A DNA stretch of 64,000 nt, taken from Candidatus Zixiibacteriota bacterium (lineage in GTDB: Bacteria > Zixibacteria > MSB-5A5 > GN15 > FEB-12). Positions 35,117-43,929 of this stretch are shown here, in pieces. Under the pieces are notes generated by a model, which saw nothing but the letters and a program-made list of their open reading frames with translations, had not been told where the DNA came from and made no database searches. The position numbers were made by a program, and so were the translations under genes. The stretch spans positions 24,104 through 88,103 of the forward strand of contig JAJRQO010000027.1 of assembly GCA_024280215.1 (NCBI GenBank), in the 5' to 3' direction. The first letter of the stretch is position 1, and every line of letters starts with the position of its first letter.

Positions 35117-35440
35117 GATAATCTCCATTTATGGTACTATTTTTTCATTTCTTTCTATTATATAGCGATTGTGAATTTATTCACAGTCACCATCTACAAT
35201 CCGGTAAATATAGTAGTTTAAAGCCCTATGTCAATAGCTATTATTTACCAAATACTAACTTTTCATCGTTGAACGACAACGACTTAGAGAGTGTATTTAA
35301 AAGGTCGTCTTTTTGCTAATTTTATTTGAACATACATTTACCAAAATAATTATTTTTTTCGGTAAAGTTAATATTTATTTTGACCTTTTTGGTGTTATAT
35401 CCGTTTATATAATAGACGTTTACAACAAAGGAGCTCAAAC
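35117..35440. other. Divergent intergenic region with regulatory signals
   Basis: A 324-base gap between the leftward aldehyde dehydrogenase and the rightward envelope protein. It holds a leftward -10 box TATAAT (35162-35157), a Crp/Fnr-type palindrome (35170-35185), an inverted TTTACC...GGTAAA pair (about 35339-35367), and for the rightward gene a TATAAT at 35408-35413 with a poor -35 spacing to TTGACC (35380-35385), then a strong AAAGGAG ribosome site (35427-35433). No gene is seen. Confidence 0.5.
35170..35185. promoter_or_regulatory. Crp/Fnr-type palindrome in the aldehyde dehydrogenase promoter
   Basis: TGTGAATTTATTCACA is a perfect TGTGA-N6-TCACA. It starts eight bases upstream of the leftward -10 box TATAAT (35162-35157) and fills the spacer and -35 region. 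A protein bound here would be expected to block, not class I/II activate, unless another start is used. Confidence 0.55.
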
Positions 35441-36052
35441 TTGCTATCTCTTATATGTGCCGCATTCTTATCTCTTCCTCTTTACCCTCTGAATCCAACG
35501 ACACAAGATACAGTGAGTACAATGAATTTGCATGTGACAGTTGGAGTCAATAGCCGTTCAGCTATGATTTCAGAAAGCCCCAACTTGACACTTAAATATG
35601 AATATCTTATACATCATCCGTTTATTATGAGAACTTCTCTTGAGTTTAGTTCTGGAGAGATTAATTCTAAAAATTATCCAAATGGGACTGTGCAACGATA
35701 TAATGTTTCAACTGAAGTTTTATATTATAAAGGAACAAGAAGCACGATGGCATATTTAGGTTTAGGTCTTTTATATGGACGAGGTAATTTTGAGTTAAAT
35801 GATAACTTGTATTTTAATAGCCAATTTGTTGATACTCCAAATGAAATTGATTTTGGTGAGGCGTTTGGTTATCGTTTTTTGATGGGACTTCGTTTGAACC
35901 ATACATATTCACTTGAGGTGACCATAACAGAAATCTCACCCTCGTTTATCTATCGTCGTGATTTAGGAATTAATAGATTTACCCGAGAACAGATCGACTT
36001 CCGTGGCAACAGCGTAAGGGTATCGTTGGGATATTTGTTTAGGTTGATGTGA
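35441..36052 (+). CDS. Predicted outer-membrane beta-barrel protein
   Basis: 203 residues starting at TTG 35441, supported by AAAGGAG seven bases before it. The N-terminus is a likely signal peptide (LICAAFLSLPLYP). The rest has alternating polar and hydrophobic residues with aromatic ends, such as LTLKYEYLIHHPFIMRTSLE, AYLGLGLLYGRG, SLEVTITEISPSFIYRR and VRVSLGYLFRLM with a final aromatic strand. This fits a small eight-stranded barrel of the OmpW/OmpX-like kind. No specific family is recognised. A gap full of repeats follows. Confidence 0.6.
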   Translation: MLSLICAAFLSLPLYPLNPTTQDTVSTMNLHVTVGVNSRSAMISESPNLTLKYEYLIHHPFIMRTSLEFSSGEINSKNYPNGTVQRYNVSTEVLYYKGTRSTMAYLGLGLLYGRGNFELNDNLYFNSQFVDTPNEIDFGEAFGYRFLMGLRLNHTYSLEVTITEISPSFIYRRDLGINRFTREQIDFRGNSVRVSLGYLFRLM

Positions 36053-36307
36053 TGAACTCATGTTGGGTTCCGGTTTGCCCGTTTTGATTTGTACCGACAG
36101 GGCATTGCCCTGTCAAACGCCTGTCATTACGAATTCACCTAGACGAATGTGGCAATCTCGTCTTTAAACACTAATTGAAATGTTTCCCTATGTCATTCCC
36201 TTAAAAAAGGGAATCCAGAAGAGAAACTCACACCAAGGGGCTTGTTGATAAAGCCTTTATTTTGTGGGCAGGTTTATTTTTATCTCTGAGGTATTTTTAT
36301 GAAGTTT

Positions 36308-36396
36308 CGTCAGTTCCTGATTCCGCTTTAGCGGGATTGTGAACTGATGAGATAGTGTCAGGTCTCAATTCATCTTTGATGAATAAGGACCTGACA
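36308..36396. repeat. Two-hairpin intergenic repeat, copy B
   Basis: First stem CGTCAGTTC 36308-36316 / 36341-36349 with an inner stem ATTCCGC / GCGGGAT. Second stem TGTCAGGTC 36356-36364 / 36388-36396 with an inner stem ATTCATC / GATGAAT. Same order and core words as copy A (19141-19231), while loops differ. The last pair of stem two is C-G here and G-C in copy A. Confidence 0.8.
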
Positions 36397-36439
36397 TAAC
36401 GAACAAAAAGATAAGAATCTTACTCCTCTGTTTCATTTT

Positions 36440-36484
36440 GACAGGGCAATGCCCTGTCGCTACAGGTTCAGGCATGCCTGAACC
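36440..36484. repeat. Twin palindromes after tgt
   Basis: GACAGGGCAATGCCCTGTC (36440-36458) is nearly identical to 36096-36114 (one central base differs). GGTTCAGGCA and its exact reverse complement follow (36465-36484). The second starts 15 bases after the tgt stop and may shape its 3' end. Confidence 0.8.
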
Positions 36485-36498
36485 CTACAAATTCATCT

Positions 36499-37644
36499 TC
36501 ACCGTCCATTGGTCGAGTACAAATCCAAGAACTCTTTGCGGAACAAATCAAAGCAATTAGATTCAATTGCCTTGCGAATATTTTGCATCAGCTTTTGATA
36601 AAAATATGTCGAATGATAGGTCGCAAGAATTATCCCCGTGATTTCTTTTTGATTATACAAATGACGAATATACGATCGAGAATACCGCTGGCAAACTTTA
36701 CAATCACAATTCGGGTCGAGCGGTTTATCTTCAAGAATGTGCGTGGCGTTACGATAAACTAAAGGACCCTCCGAGGTAAAGACATAGCCCGTTCGAGCAT
36801 TGCGAGTCGGAAGCACGCAATCAAACATATCGACACCATGCGAAACCGCCATCAGTAAATCTTCAGGATAGCCAACCCCCATCAGGTAACGAGGTTTGTC
36901 TTCAGGAAGATATTGAATCGTGTGAGCCAGCATCTCTTCCATCTCATCTTTTGGTTCTCCAACCGAAAGCCCACCGATAGCATTGCCAACAAAATCAAGC
37001 GAGACGATCTGCTCGGCTGATTGAGTTCGCAAATCTTTATAGGTAGAACCCTGCACGATGCCGAACAAATTTATACGATTGTCAGAACCACAGGGGTTCT
37101 GACCTACAAGTTCTTCATGTTTGGTGATACACCGTTTTGCCCAAGCGTAGGTTCTGTCGACACCATGTTGAGCGAGTTTCAAGTCGGCAGGATACTGCAC
37201 GCATTGGTCAAACGCCATAATAATATCAGCACCAATAGCATGCTCAATTTCCATAACAGATTCAGGAGTGAACATGTGGTAAGAACCGTCGATGTGCGAC
37301 TGAAATTTGACGCCCTCGTCTGTAATTTTAGCAATATCACGCAGAGAAAAAACTTGAAAGCCACCAGAATCGGTAAGCGTCGGTTTGTTCCATCCGTTAA
37401 ATTTTGCAAGCCCACCCATCTTTTTGATAACTTCAATCCCTGGACGTAAATAAAGATGATAGGTATTTCCTAAAATAATTTCCGCACCACATTCTTCCAA
37501 ATCAGAAGAAATTAGTACCTTGACCGCTCCCGAAGTTCCGACAGGCATAAAGGCAGGTGTTTGGATAGTTCCGTGAGCGGTTTTAACTTCACCCCGTCGT
37601 GCGGAACCATCAGATGTTTTATGTGTGTAAATTTTTTCTTTCAT
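36499..37644 (-). CDS. tgt: Queuine tRNA-ribosyltransferase (with in-frame palindrome insertion)
   Basis: Exchanges guanine-34 for a queuine precursor in tRNAs for Asp, Asn, His and Tyr. 381 residues. LTDSGGFQVFSL near 91, the nucleophile Asp region DMFDCVLPTRNART near 270 and the zinc site CDCKVCQRYSRSYIRHL are present. Residues about 179-189 (LVGQNPCGSDN) are encoded by a 28-base palindromic repeat identical to one lying 40 bases before the gene. Compared with E. coli Tgt this loop, just before LFGIVQG, is about eight residues longer. The frame stays open, so the enzyme is probably active. It ends the radA-dnaB operon. Confidence 0.93.
   Translation of the reverse strand: MKEKIYTHKTSDGSARRGEVKTAHGTIQTPAFMPVGTSGAVKVLISSDLEECGAEIILGNTYHLYLRPGIEVIKKMGGLAKFNGWNKPTLTDSGGFQVFSLRDIAKITDEGVKFQSHIDGSYHMFTPESVMEIEHAIGADIIMAFDQCVQYPADLKLAQHGVDRTYAWAKRCITKHEELVGQNPCGSDNRINLFGIVQGSTYKDLRTQSAEQIVSLDFVGNAIGGLSVGEPKDEMEEMLAHTIQYLPEDKPRYLMGVGYPEDLLMAVSHGVDMFDCVLPTRNARTGYVFTSEGPLVYRNATHILEDKPLDPNCDCKVCQRYSRSYIRHLYNQKEITGIILATYHSTYFYQKLMQNIRKAIESNCFDLFRKEFLDLYSTNGR
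37080..37107. repeat. Palindromic repeat inside the tgt coding sequence
   Basis: 28 bases, identical (reverse strand) to 37683-37710. The core is a hairpin GTCAGAACC / GGTTCTGAC. It adds about eight codons without breaking the frame. Confidence 0.9.
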
Positions 37645-37682
37645 ATTAAGAGAACTCTTATGTTTTAATAATCATTTTTTTC

Positions 37683-37776
37683 GTAGGTCAGAACCCCTGT
37701 GGTTCTGACATTGTGTCAGGAGCACAGGGCTTCTGACCTACAAATTCAATTGGCGGAACTGCTAAAGAGTTCCGTC
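37683..37776. repeat. Nested palindromes upstream of tgt
   Basis: GTAGGTCAGAA (37683-37693) pairs perfectly with TTCTGACCTAC (37731-37741) and encloses a hairpin GTCAGAACC / GGTTCTGAC. It is followed by GGCGGAACT...AGTTCCGTC (37752-37776), which matches the palindrome at 20619-20643 except for one arm base. After it, around 37800-37850, lies a CCTTCGACTCCGCTCA motif of the kind also found near 45487. Confidence 0.85.
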
Positions 37777-37854
37777 CTACATAGTTTATTCTTTCAAGAC
37801 CCTTCGACTCCGCTCACAGGTTGCAACCTGTTCAGGGTGACTTGAAAAGTCATT

Positions 37855-39219
37855 TTAATTCAACAAACTTTCTATTGCTACTTGAAGGTTCTCGACACCG
37901 ATAAGTTCAATTTTTGATTCGGTCGTTTTTGATATGTTCGACTTCGGAAGCATGACTCGTTTAAATCCCATTTTTTCTGCTTCATTGATTCGTCTATCAG
38001 CAAGCGACACGCCCCGCACTTCACCCGACAATCCAACCTCACCAAAGACCAAAGTATACGGGTCAATCGGTTTATTGAGAAGCGATGAAACTATCGAAAC
38101 CAACAGCGCTAAATCTGTCGAAGGTTCCGCAATCTTGAGTCCGCCCGCAGGCGAGACAAAAACGTCGTTAGTTCCCATCGGGTAACCACACCGTTTTTCC
38201 AAAATTGCCAAGAGTAAAGCCAACCGTTTGTTATCGATTCCCCCCGCAACTCTCTGAGCATTTCCATAATTTGCCGCTGTCACCAACGCTTGAATCTCGA
38301 CCAAAATCGGACGACTCCCCTCGCAAAGTGCCGTCACAACCGCACCGCTTCGATGCTCCTGATATTTTTCTGAGAGAAAAAGCGACGATGGATTGCTGAC
38401 TTCGACAAGCCCCTCTTGTCGCATTTCAAAAAGTCCAATCTCCGAAACAGAGCCAAACCGATTTTTATTAGCACGAAGCATTCGATACAAATGGGTATGG
38501 TCGCCCTCAAAATAAATAACGGTATCAACCATATGCTCCAGAAGTTTCGGACCCGCAACGACGCCATCTTTGGTCACATGTCCGATCAGAAAGAGTGCGA
38601 TATCATTTGCCTTGGCAGAACTAATCAATTGATGCGAGACCTCTCGAATCTGCCCGACTGTCCCCGGAGGTGAGTCAAGCATAGACGATGAAACGGTCTG
38701 AATTGAATCAACTATGATAACTTGAAATCTTTCTTTGGTAATAAGCGAATTGATTTCTTCAAGCGAGGTTGTATTTATAGCGGTGACATTTTCACCAATT
38801 ACTTGTAATCTATTTGAACGAAGTTTGAGTTGCGAAAGAGATTCCTCACCAGTCACATACAAAACCTGTAGACCTAATTTGGAATATGCTTCGGCTGCTT
38901 GTAAAATAAGGGTCGACTTGCCAATCCCAGGTTCTCCTCCAAGAAGTATCGTCATACCAGGAAGCAAATGCCCTCCAAGCACTCTGTCGAATTCAGAGAT
39001 GCCACTTTTGTATCCAAACGATTGCGACATTTCTATTTCGGGAATTCGTTTTTTTACCGAGTCGGTTATTTTTGTGGTAGTACCTTTTTTGGTCGTAACT
39101 TTTTCTTCAAGGAGAGAATTCCAAGCGTGGCACTCTTTGCACTGCCCTTGCCATTTTGGATGTTCGGCTCCGCATTGAGAACAAAAATATGCTGATTTCA
39201 GTTTTTTACTTATCGCCAT
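37855..39219 (-). CDS. radA: DNA repair protein RadA
   Basis: 454 residues, the normal length. An N-terminal C4 zinc finger (Cys13, 16, 27, 30 in FCSQCGAEHPKWQGQCKEC), Walker A GGEPGIGKST near 92-101, the RadA-specific KNRFG near 251-255 and a C-terminal Lon-like domain (VFGEVGLSGEVRGV). RadA drives branch migration in recombinational repair. Lies between dnaB and tgt. Confidence 0.95.
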   Translation of the reverse strand: MAISKKLKSAYFCSQCGAEHPKWQGQCKECHAWNSLLEEKVTTKKGTTTKITDSVKKRIPEIEMSQSFGYKSGISEFDRVLGGHLLPGMTILLGGEPGIGKSTLILQAAEAYSKLGLQVLYVTGEESLSQLKLRSNRLQVIGENVTAINTTSLEEINSLITKERFQVIIVDSIQTVSSSMLDSPPGTVGQIREVSHQLISSAKANDIALFLIGHVTKDGVVAGPKLLEHMVDTVIYFEGDHTHLYRMLRANKNRFGSVSEIGLFEMRQEGLVEVSNPSSLFLSEKYQEHRSGAVVTALCEGSRPILVEIQALVTAANYGNAQRVAGGIDNKRLALLLAILEKRCGYPMGTNDVFVSPAGGLKIAEPSTDLALLVSIVSSLLNKPIDPYTLVFGEVGLSGEVRGVSLADRRINEAEKMGFKRVMLPKSNISKTTESKIELIGVENLQVAIESLLN

Positions 39220-39304
39220 TATTATAAACCTTACATGAATTTGTTATGCATTATATATCACAATACACACAACAATAAAATTCCTCTATCACATATTTGT
39301 CGGA

Positions 39305-40783
39305 TTAAAATGGTGGTGGCTCTTCCTCGTCACGATTATCTGGAACTGGCATTTGCTGACTAACCCCATCAACCCCTGGAGGAAGTTCACGATAACCAGG
39401 AGCAAGATTTTCAAACCGAGCAAACTCTTTGACAAAAGCGAGCTTGATATTTCCCGTGGCACCATTACGCTGCTTGGCAATAATAACTTCCGCTTTCCCC
39501 TCGACTTCCTGAAATTTCGGATCAGTCTTTTCAATATGTGCCATGTAATGTTCTTCACGATAAACAAACATGACCAAATCGGCATCCTGCTCAATCGCAC
39601 CAGATTCACGCAGGTCAGAAAGCATCGGACGTTTGTCAGGTCGAGATTCGACATTACGAGAGAGCTGTGAACATGCCATCACCGGAACGTTCAGCTCCTT
39701 CGCCATAATTTTCATAGAGCGAGAAATCGCCGACATCTCCTGCTGACGGTTCTCGTGACGACCAGACATCTGCATCATCTGAATATAATCAACGATGACA
39801 AGTCCCAAGTTATGTTGCGATTTCAAACGTCTCGCTTTGGCAAGCATTTCCATCCCACCCAAGTCAGGAGTATCATCAATGAAAATCGGTGCTTCTGCTA
39901 AGAAGCCACCCTGTTTGGCAAGTCTCTGCCATTCATCATCGGTTAGCTTTTTATTCGCTTCTCTGGAACGTAAACGTTGTTGAGAGATTCTGGCACGTCC
40001 ACATAGGAGTCTAAGAGCTAACGCTTCTTTAGACATTTCAAGAGAAAAAACGCCAACAGTTTTTTTATGATCAACAGCAATATGTTCGGCAATGTTCATG
40101 ACCAGCGACGATTTGCCCATCGACGGACGACCCGCCACAATAATCAAGTCACCGTTGTTAACGCCATTGGTCATTCGGTCGATTTCGGCAAAACCAGATG
40201 GTGTCCCAATCAGCGATGAATCATCAGACTGTAAATCTTCAATATCTGTCAGAGTATCAGGCATCAATTCACGTAGCGACGTAAAGCCCTGCTTCATTCG
40301 AGACTGAGAGATAGCAAAGATATGTGATTCGGCATTATTTATAATATCACCAACTGGCAAATCGGCAGCATAGCAAGATGTAATAATTTCAGTTGTTGTG
40401 TTGATAAGTTTTCGTAAAGTCGATTTTTCAATGACAATGTCACAATGATATTTTAAATTTGCAATAGAAACAATCTCTTCAATCAAACCAACTAAATAGA
40501 CACGCCCACCAATCGATTCAAGTTCGGTAGTTTTTTGTAGTTCGTTTGAGACAGTTGTAATATCGGCAGGTTCATTTTTCCCATAGAGAGAAAGAATCGC
40601 TTTAAAGATTATACGATGCTTCGGCACATAAAAATGTTCAGGTGAGTTAAAATTTTCTAATACTATTGAAATGCCTTCTTGGTCTTTAAGAATTGCTCCA
40701 AGTACCGCCCGTTCGGCATCAACAGAATTTGGTGAAATTGTTTTATCAACTTTTTTAGGAGCTTGGCGTTTATTTTCATACAT
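39305..40783 (-). CDS. dnaB: Replicative DNA helicase DnaB
   Basis: 492 residues. N-terminal DnaB domain (DAERAVLGAILKD), then the RecA-like motor with Walker A GRPSMGKSS near 218-226, SLEMSKEALALRLLC, IVDYIQMM (Walker B-like) and SQLSRNVESRPDKRPMLSDL followed by RESGAIEQDADLVMF. The C-terminus ends with a proline-rich tail (RDEEEPPPF). It unwinds DNA ahead of the fork as a hexamer. No intein is visible. Eight bases separate it from the upstream uracil-DNA glycosylase gene. Confidence 0.95.
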   Translation of the reverse strand: MYENKRQAPKKVDKTISPNSVDAERAVLGAILKDQEGISIVLENFNSPEHFYVPKHRIIFKAILSLYGKNEPADITTVSNELQKTTELESIGGRVYLVGLIEEIVSIANLKYHCDIVIEKSTLRKLINTTTEIITSCYAADLPVGDIINNAESHIFAISQSRMKQGFTSLRELMPDTLTDIEDLQSDDSSLIGTPSGFAEIDRMTNGVNNGDLIIVAGRPSMGKSSLVMNIAEHIAVDHKKTVGVFSLEMSKEALALRLLCGRARISQQRLRSREANKKLTDDEWQRLAKQGGFLAEAPIFIDDTPDLGGMEMLAKARRLKSQHNLGLVIVDYIQMMQMSGRHENRQQEMSAISRSMKIMAKELNVPVMACSQLSRNVESRPDKRPMLSDLRESGAIEQDADLVMFVYREEHYMAHIEKTDPKFQEVEGKAEVIIAKQRNGATGNIKLAFVKEFARFENLAPGYRELPPGVDGVSQQMPVPDNRDEEEPPPF

Positions 40784-40791
40784 AGAAATTT

Positions 40792-41496
40792 TTATCTCAT
40801 ACTTTCATAACGTGCTTTTAACTTTTTCATATCTTCCCAAGCATCCCTTTTAAAGTGAGGATTTCGCAAAAGCAAAGCAGGATGATAGGTCACCATCACA
40901 GGCAGACCTTTAAACTCATGCCATTTGTTTCGTAAATCTCCCAAACTTGCTGTTGTGTCAAGAAGTGCTTGCGATGAAACCAATCCAAAAGTACAAATTA
41001 GTTTTGGTTTTATTAGTTCAATCTGTTGGTGCAAATATGGGAAACAAAGTTCTCGTTCTTCAGGAAGTGGGTTTCGATTTTCAGGTGGACGACATTTCAA
41101 GATATTGGCGATATACACCGTCTGCCGACTAAGTTGAATAGCTGCCAACATCTTATCAAGAAGTTGTCCCGATGCTCCTACAAATGGCTCACCGAGTGCA
41201 TCTTCTTTGGCACCAGGTGCTTCACCGATAATAAGTAAATCCGCATTTGGATTTCCTATACCATAGACAAAATTATTACGACTTTTGCTCAGTGCACATT
41301 TTTGACAATCGCAAATCACAGCACGATGTTCATCTAATGTTTTATATGTCGGAGTTGTGACAGGTGTTTTTTCGACTACAACCGTTTCTTTAGCTTCATA
41401 CGATTGCTTATTTATAATCGCTTCACCAAGCCCCATATCAATATCAGATTGAAAGGCTCGTCTTACTAATTCTTGTAAATTCAGTTCTTTAGTCAT
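40792..41496 (-). CDS. Uracil-DNA glycosylase, family 4 (iron-sulfur type)
   Basis: 234 residues. The catalytic motif GEAPGAKEDALGEPFVGASG, the four cluster cysteines (the CDCQKC pair, then CRPPENRNP and LCFPYL, 16 residues apart as in family 4) and the second motif YHPALLLR near the end are all seen. Removes uracil from DNA. The N-terminal about 50 residues are an extra, less conserved leader. Part of the smg-coaBC-dnaB run. Confidence 0.9.
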   Translation of the reverse strand: MTKELNLQELVRRAFQSDIDMGLGEAIINKQSYEAKETVVVEKTPVTTPTYKTLDEHRAVICDCQKCALSKSRNNFVYGIGNPNADLLIIGEAPGAKEDALGEPFVGASGQLLDKMLAAIQLSRQTVYIANILKCRPPENRNPLPEERELCFPYLHQQIELIKPKLICTFGLVSSQALLDTTASLGDLRNKWHEFKGLPVMVTYHPALLLRNPHFKRDAWEDMKKLKARYESMR

Positions 41497-41528
41497 AAAA
41501 ATTTCTCTATTTAAAAGGGAGAAACAAA

Positions 41529-42745
41529 CTACAACATTTCAGATATAATATCAAGCAATCTCGAGGAAATTTTTTCTTTTGAACTCAATGGAATGTGGAT
41601 AGGCTTTCGCCTTGGTAGCAGAAGCGTCACTTCGTTGCTATCAGATTCAAATGCGGTCGTTTCGGACGGTTGATTCAGCACTATGCCATCCAAATTTTTC
41701 TCTTTTAGTTTCTTTTTAGCATTGGCAATAGCGTTGTCAGTTTCAAGAGCAAAACCTATGACAATAGCCGAGCTATCAGATTTATTTATTTTGATTTCTT
41801 TTAAAATATCGACTGTTGGTTGCAGTTGCAACTCCATCAATTTCTCATTTTTTTTTATTTTAGAACCATGAATTTTATGTGCTTTAAAATCTGCTGGGGC
41901 AGCTGCCATTATGAGGCAATCTGTTTTTTTGAATTCTTTTTTGACTGCTTTGCATAACTCAACTGTAGTTTTTATCTGAATTAGTTTTGCTTCGGATGGT
42001 GGTATTTCAGATGATGGACCAGAAATAAGCGTCACCTCGGCACCAAGTTCGATAGCAGTTTTAGCCAGAGCATAGCCCATTTTCCCCGATGAATTGTTTG
42101 AGATATATCGAACAGGATCAATCTGTTCTCGTGTAGGTCCCGCAGTAATTAAGATTTTTTTATTTAGTAGGCTTTTTTTTTTACAGACCTTGTCTGTTTT
42201 TTTGTTAAATGCTTTACTAATTCAACAAGCAAATCTTCGGGCTCAGGCATCCGCCCAACCCCATAATGCTTACATGCCATCTCTCCCTCGGCTGGATCAA
42301 TAAACAGGTAGCCAATATCTTTGAGAATTTGAATATTCCGCTGAGTTATTTTGTTTTCCCACATATGCACATTCATTGCAGGTGAAAAAATCGTATCAGT
42401 TGTTGTCGCACAAATCACCGTCGTAAGCAAGTCATCAGAGATTCCCGAAGCAATCTTCCCAAGACAATTTGCTGTTGCGGGAGCAATCAAATTTACATCA
42501 GCCCATTCAGACAGATCAATATGTCTTGTAGCTATATACGACTTTGGCTCAAACATATCAATTGCGACGGGGTTTTCAGAAACGGTTTCAAGGGTAAGTG
42601 GAGTAATAAATTTAGTAGCAGCTTCAGTCATAACAATCTTGACTTCAGCCTTTTCTTTTTTCAATGCACGAACTAAAATTGGGATTTTATAACAGGCAAT
42701 ACCGCCAGTCATTCCGATAAGTATTTTCTTTTTTACTAATAACAT
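41529..42745 (-). CDS. coaBC: CoaBC (4'-phosphopantothenoylcysteine decarboxylase / synthetase) split by a -1 frameshift
   Basis: Two steps of CoA synthesis. The CoaC part runs from ATG 42745 to a TAA at 42166-42164 (MTGGIACYKI, the PPCDC His in ATRHIDLSEW, PAMNVHMW, MACKHYGVGRMPEP). CoaB is in the -1 frame: ITAGPTREQIDPVRYISNNS is readable immediately after, but has no ATG, GTG or TTG ahead of it, and the first usable ATG (42080) would lose this essential motif. The two frames meet in a run of ten A (42182-42173, minus strand). A shift there restores one normal fused protein of about 405 residues. Natural slippage or an indel error could explain it. Confidence 0.85.
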
Positions 42746-42748
42746 TTT

Positions 42749-43222
42749 TTAATGAATAAGTGTTGATTGTTCACTTGAGGTATCAAAAAAAAGACTCGCT
42801 TCTGGTGCTTCTGATTCTTTGAAAAGAACAGATGAAACAATGATTTTCATGCGGTCTACATCAATTGTTTCTCCAATCAGTAAGAGAACTCTTTCTAAAA
42901 TAGTTTCAAACTGTTCTGCATTAAGAATCCGATTATTGAGAAGCTTTAACAAGAAGCCATATGATTCAGATGATAACTGCATCCGCTCTTCATCTGTTAA
43001 GACCCTAATAGAATTAGGATTTTCTGGAAAATCTCTATAATATTCTTCGATTGAAGAATTAAATTGTTCTAAAAACCAATTATAGGCGGTATTAATTTCG
43101 GTATCCGAATAGCCCATATCTTTTAATTCAATTGAGATGTCATCTGGTGCTGATTGGCGTTCACTATGTTCACGCATAAAGTCCATCAAAAAAACGACTA
43201 TCTCTAAAATTCTATTTCTCAT
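42749..43222 (-). CDS. smg: Smg/DUF494 family protein
   Basis: 157 residues. The N-terminal LEIVVFLMDFMREHSERQ, then DDISIELKDMGYSDTEINTAYNWF and RVLTDEERMQLSSESYGFLL match the pattern of Smg (DUF494), a small protein found next to topA/dprA/fmt in many proteobacteria, with unknown function. Here it precedes coaBC by three bases. An extra 20 or so C-terminal residues (SEAPEASLFFDTSSEQSTLIH) go beyond the usual end. Confidence 0.7.
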   Translation of the reverse strand: MRNRILEIVVFLMDFMREHSERQSAPDDISIELKDMGYSDTEINTAYNWFLEQFNSSIEEYYRDFPENPNSIRVLTDEERMQLSSESYGFLLKLLNNRILNAEQFETILERVLLLIGETIDVDRMKIIVSSVLFKESEAPEASLFFDTSSEQSTLIH

Positions 43223-43302
43223 CTAAAAGTTACTCCAAGCATATAAAACGAAGATACGCTTGGAACCAAATCTATGCAAGCAGAGATTGAATCTTTTTTG
43301 AA

Positions 43303-43929
43303 TTACTTATAAATTACGGGGATTTTGATTTTTTCTGCTTGTTCTACTTGGTAACCAGAAAATGAAATATATAAATTTATCTGTTTCGCAACTTTCAAAA
43401 GGACCAATTGAGGACGTTCGATATCGTAATCTTCAAGTAAAACAAAGAACTCGGCAGTAACTTCAATTTTTTGATTTTTCTCAGATGCGGGAACCATAAT
43501 AGTCAACTTTGGTTTCAATCTGTTTTTAAGCCCATGCATGTAAAAAAAACCTTCCCCTTCTAATGTATATATAGAATCCAATTTCAAACTACTTGGCATA
43601 TTATTAACAGCAATTAACTCAAAATATGCATATGGGTACTTATCAGTTTCAAGGTATTCTTTTTTCATATCTTTATCTCTGGTGGCTATTTGAGTTTTCA
43701 AAGTTGTCAAATCTACTTGCAATATCCCTTGCAGAGAATCTTGAGGATTTTCAATATCAAAGAAAAAGCTACCAGAAATAGCATTTGTTCTTCCCGTAAT
43801 AAACTCAAGCTTTGCATCAGATTCAAATAGAACCGTATCAAGTTTTAAATTTGGTTTTAAAACAAAGTCAGCTGCCTGAACTGATGAAGAGAGTAAAAAG
43901 ATTGAAAAAATAAGCGATAGCTTTTTCAT
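43303..43929 (-). CDS. YceI-family periplasmic protein
   Basis: 208 residues with a signal peptide (LSLIFSIFLLSSSVQA). The YceI/lipocalin-like pattern is seen: ITGRTNAISGSFFFDIENPQ, LTTLKTQIATRDKDMKKEYL, ETDKYPYAYFEL and GEGFFYMHGLKNRL. YceI proteins bind isoprenoid-like lipids in the periplasm in the structures known. Here it ends a three-gene set with a c-type heme lipoprotein and a heme-porin, and its start overlaps the lipoprotein stop by one base. This suggests a joint role in the envelope redox chain, perhaps quinone handling, but that is inference. Confidence 0.8.
   Translation of the reverse strand: MKKLSLIFSIFLLSSSVQAADFVLKPNLKLDTVLFESDAKLEFITGRTNAISGSFFFDIENPQDSLQGILQVDLTTLKTQIATRDKDMKKEYLETDKYPYAYFELIAVNNMPSSLKLDSIYTLEGEGFFYMHGLKNRLKPKLTIMVPASEKNQKIEVTAEFFVLLEDYDIERPQLVLLKVAKQINLYISFSGYQVEQAEKIKIPVIYK

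Larger units (their letters stand above)
36053..36498. other. Repeat-rich intergenic region, no gene seen
   Basis: 446 bases between the beta-barrel gene and tgt, built mostly of palindromes: GACAGGGCATTGCCCTGTC (36096-36114) and a near-copy at 36440-36458, a CCCTT...AAGGG hairpin near 36200-36215, the two-hairpin repeat copy B (36308-36396), and the perfect palindrome 36465-36484 just after the tgt stop. I see no open frame with a good start and ribosome site. Confidence 0.65.

Noticed and set aside
38735..39178. Rightward open frame of 147 codons inside radA
   Set aside because: Shadow of the radA Walker region on the other strand.
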